Source: Psychrobacter sp.
Lineage (GTDB): Bacteria > Pseudomonadota > Gammaproteobacteria > Pseudomonadales > Moraxellaceae
Assembly (NCBI GenBank): GCA_012270355.1
Contig: JAAXIL010000088.1
Span: 1 to 6,906, forward strand
Length of the DNA: 6,906 bases
Reading direction: 5' to 3'
Positions within the stretch are counted from its first letter, which is position 1; every line of letters begins with the position of its first letter. Shown one piece after another: positions 5,226 through 6,906 of the stretch. The position numbers and the translations under genes were made by a program. Below the pieces are notes generated by a model. The model saw nothing but the letters and a program-made list of their open reading frames with translations. It was not told where the DNA came from and did no database searches.

Positions 5226-6906
5226 GTGTCCAATCAGCCCACTGCCGATAATCGTCGCAATATTCTTGTCACCTCTGCCCTGCCCTACGCCAATGGTCCG
5301 ATTCATCTCGGGCATTTGGTTGAGTACATTCAAACCGACATTTGGAAACGGGCTATGCGGTCAATGGGGCATCAGGTGACCTACGTGTGTGCCGACGATG
5401 CTCATGGCACGGCTATCATGCTCAAAGCTGAGGAAAATGGCGTAACCCCTGAGGAGCAAATCGCTACCGTTAAAGCATCACACGAAGCGGATTTTGCTAA
5501 GTTTTTGATTGATTTTGACAATTACTACAGCACCCACTCGTCTGAAAACCGAGAATTTTCTGAGACGATTTATCGTCGATTAAGTGGTGCAGGACACATT
5601 TCGACCAAAGACGTAGAACAACTGTTTGACCCTGAGAAACAAATGTTTCTTGCTGACCGCTTTGTTAAAGGTGAATGCCCAAAATGCGGGGCAAAAGACC
5701 AATATGGCGACAACTGCGAAGTGTGTGGCACCACCTACAATGCCACCGAACTTATCAACCCCTACTCGACGCTATCGGGGGCAACGCCCGTTTTGAAGTC
5801 CTCAAAGCACTACTTTTTTGATCTGCCCGAATTTGCCGACTTTTTAGAGCAGTGGACACGGGACGAAGGTCGCTTGCAACCATCCGTCGCCAACAAATTG
5901 CAAGAATGGTTTGATGCGGGGCTTGCCAGTTGGGACATCAGCCGAGATGCCCCTTATTTTGGTTTCCAAATTCCCGACACGCCCGCCGATGAGCCAGCGA
6001 AATATTTTTACGTATGGCTCGATGCCCCCGTCGGCTACATGGCAAGTTTCAAAAATTTATGTGAGCGTCGGGAAGATTTAGATTTTGATGATTATTGGCT
6101 TGAGCAAAATCAGCATAACACCGAGGTGGATCACTTCATTGGCAAAGACATTGTCTATTTTCACGCCTTGTTCTGGCCCGCCATGCTCGCTGGCAGTGAA
6201 TACCGCACGCCAACAGGTGTATTTGCTCACGGCTTTTTGATGGTGAACGGCGAGAAAATGAGCAAATCTCGGGGCACGTTTATCAAAGCTGACACCTTTG
6301 CCGAGCACGTGAACCCTGAGACGCTACGTTACTATTTTGCCAGCAAATTGTCTGCCAAGGTTGAAGACATCAACCTTGATTTGGACGATTTTGTGCAAAA
6401 GGTGAATAGCGATTTGGTTGGTAAAGTGGTGAACATCGCCAGTCGTTCGGCAGGGTTTATCGTGAAAAAGTACGATGGCACATTATCGCCTACTTGCTCA
6501 GAGCCAGAATTGGTGAACGACATCATCCACACGGGCGATGAAATAGCCACCGCTTATGAGAACCGTGAGTTTAGCACTGCCATGCGTCTGATTATGCAAT
6601 GTGCGGACAAGGCAAACGAATATATCGACGCCAAAAAGCCGTGGGCGATGGCAAAAGAAGATGGCAAAGAGCAAGACGTACACGACGTGTGTTCAGTGGC
6701 GATTAACATTTTTCGTCAGTTGATTGTTTATCTTTCCCCCGTTTTACCTGAGCTAACCGAAAAGGCTCGAGAATTTTTACAAATCGAGTCGCTAGACTTT
6801 GGCAGTCGCCATGAGCTACTGCTCGACCACGACATCAAAAAGTTTAAACCACTGATGCAACGCATTGAAACGGCTCAAATTGAGGCAATGACTGAAGCAT
6901 CTAAAG
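5226..6906 (+). CDS. metG: Methionyl-tRNA synthetase, 3' end cut by window edge
   Basis: MetG charges tRNA-Met and initiator tRNA with methionine in the cytoplasm. The 560 visible codons run off the right edge; E. coli MetG is 677 residues, so the end of the protein, including any C-terminal tRNA-binding/dimerisation domain, is unseen. Class I signatures are intact: [11 protein letters not shown] with the HIGH-type HLGH at 27-30, and KMSKS at 344-348 within [12 protein letters not shown]. The zinc knuckle CPKC-x9-CEVC (Cys151, 154, 164, 167) in the connective insertion is of the E. coli type. The anticodon-binding helical domain follows, with KKPWAMAK near 480. GTG at 5226 is chosen as start because an in-frame TAG lies only four codons upstream (5214-5216), the first in-frame ATG (codon 44) would remove the HLGH motif, and AGG sits about eight bases before it. 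It has its own candidate promoter. Identification is certain. Confidence 0.98.
   Translation, partial: MSNQPTADNRRNILVTSALPYANGPIHLGHLVEYIQTDIWKRAMRSMGHQVTYVCADDAHGTAIMLKAEENGVTPEEQIATVKASHEADFAKFLIDFDNYYSTHSSENREFSETIYRRLSGAGHISTKDVEQLFDPEKQMFLADRFVKGECPKCGAKDQYGDNCEVCGTTYNATELINPYSTLSGATPVLKSSKHYFFDLPEFADFLEQWTRDEGRLQPSVANKLQEWFDAGLASWDISRDAPYFGFQIPDTPADEPAKYFYVWLDAPVGYMASFKNLCERREDLDFDDYWLEQNQHNTEVDHFIGKDIVYFHALFWPAMLAGSEYRTPTGVFAHGFLMVNGEKMSKSRGTFIKADTFAEHVNPETLRYYFASKLSAKVEDINLDLDDFVQKVNSDLVGKVVNIASRSAGFIVKKYDGTLSPTCSEPELVNDIIHTGDEIATAYENREFSTAMRLIMQCADKANEYIDAKKPWAMAKEDGKEQDVHDVCSVAINIFRQLIVYLSPVLPELTEKAREFLQIESLDFGSRHELLLDHDIKKFKPLMQRIETAQIEAMTEASK

Noticed and set aside
6078..6683. 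Minus-strand open frames within metG
   Set aside because: They are opposite the metG catalytic and anticodon-binding regions, whose motifs are unmistakable.
1..6906. CRISPR array, defence island, mobile element or toxin-antitoxin pair
   Set aside because: No direct-repeat array, transposase, integrase, terminal inverted repeats or paired small genes were seen on either strand.

Overview
The window most likely comes from a gammaproteobacterium of the family Moraxellaceae (Psychrobacter/Moraxella-like). This rests on moderate GC, the character of the predicted proteins and the gene set, not on a database search. It reads as chromosomal housekeeping and envelope DNA: I see no insertion sequence, integrase, tRNA, rRNA, CRISPR array or phage gene.

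Layout from left to right. (1) 1-865, minus strand: a lipoprotein gene with a clear lipobox and a long Pro/Gln/Ala-rich tail that runs off the left edge. (2) A 121-bp divergent intergenic region. (3) 987-1775, plus strand: a glycerophosphodiester phosphodiesterase (GDPD) family gene interrupted by an in-frame TAA, with signs of two compensating indels. (4) A 224-bp regulatory gap with a strong extended -10 promoter and a weak Fur-box-like site. (5) 2000-3385, plus strand: a membrane acyl (delta-9 type) fatty-acid desaturase with all three histidine boxes and an unusual coiled-coil-like C-terminal extension. (6) 3399-4241, minus strand, convergent with the desaturase across 13 bp: a protein whose two ends resemble the psi subunit (HolD) of DNA polymerase III, separated by a long acidic low-complexity linker. 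(7) A 316-bp divergent intergenic region. (8) 4558-5098, plus strand: an unrecognised small coiled-coil-like protein whose true ATG start appears to be separated from the rest of the gene by a one-base frameshift at a C4 run. (9) 5226-6906, plus strand: metG (methionyl-tRNA synthetase, zinc-knuckle type) with a GTG start, truncated by the right edge.

The genes do not form one pathway. GDPD and the desaturase both touch membrane lipids (phospholipid headgroup turnover and acyl-chain unsaturation) and lie in the same direction, but the desaturase has its own promoter. The psi-like gene and metG are replication and translation housekeeping genes. The most useful observations are the two genes broken by apparent indels, the inserted acidic linker in the psi-like protein and the desaturase tail. 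I found no convincing evidence of a novel multi-gene system.
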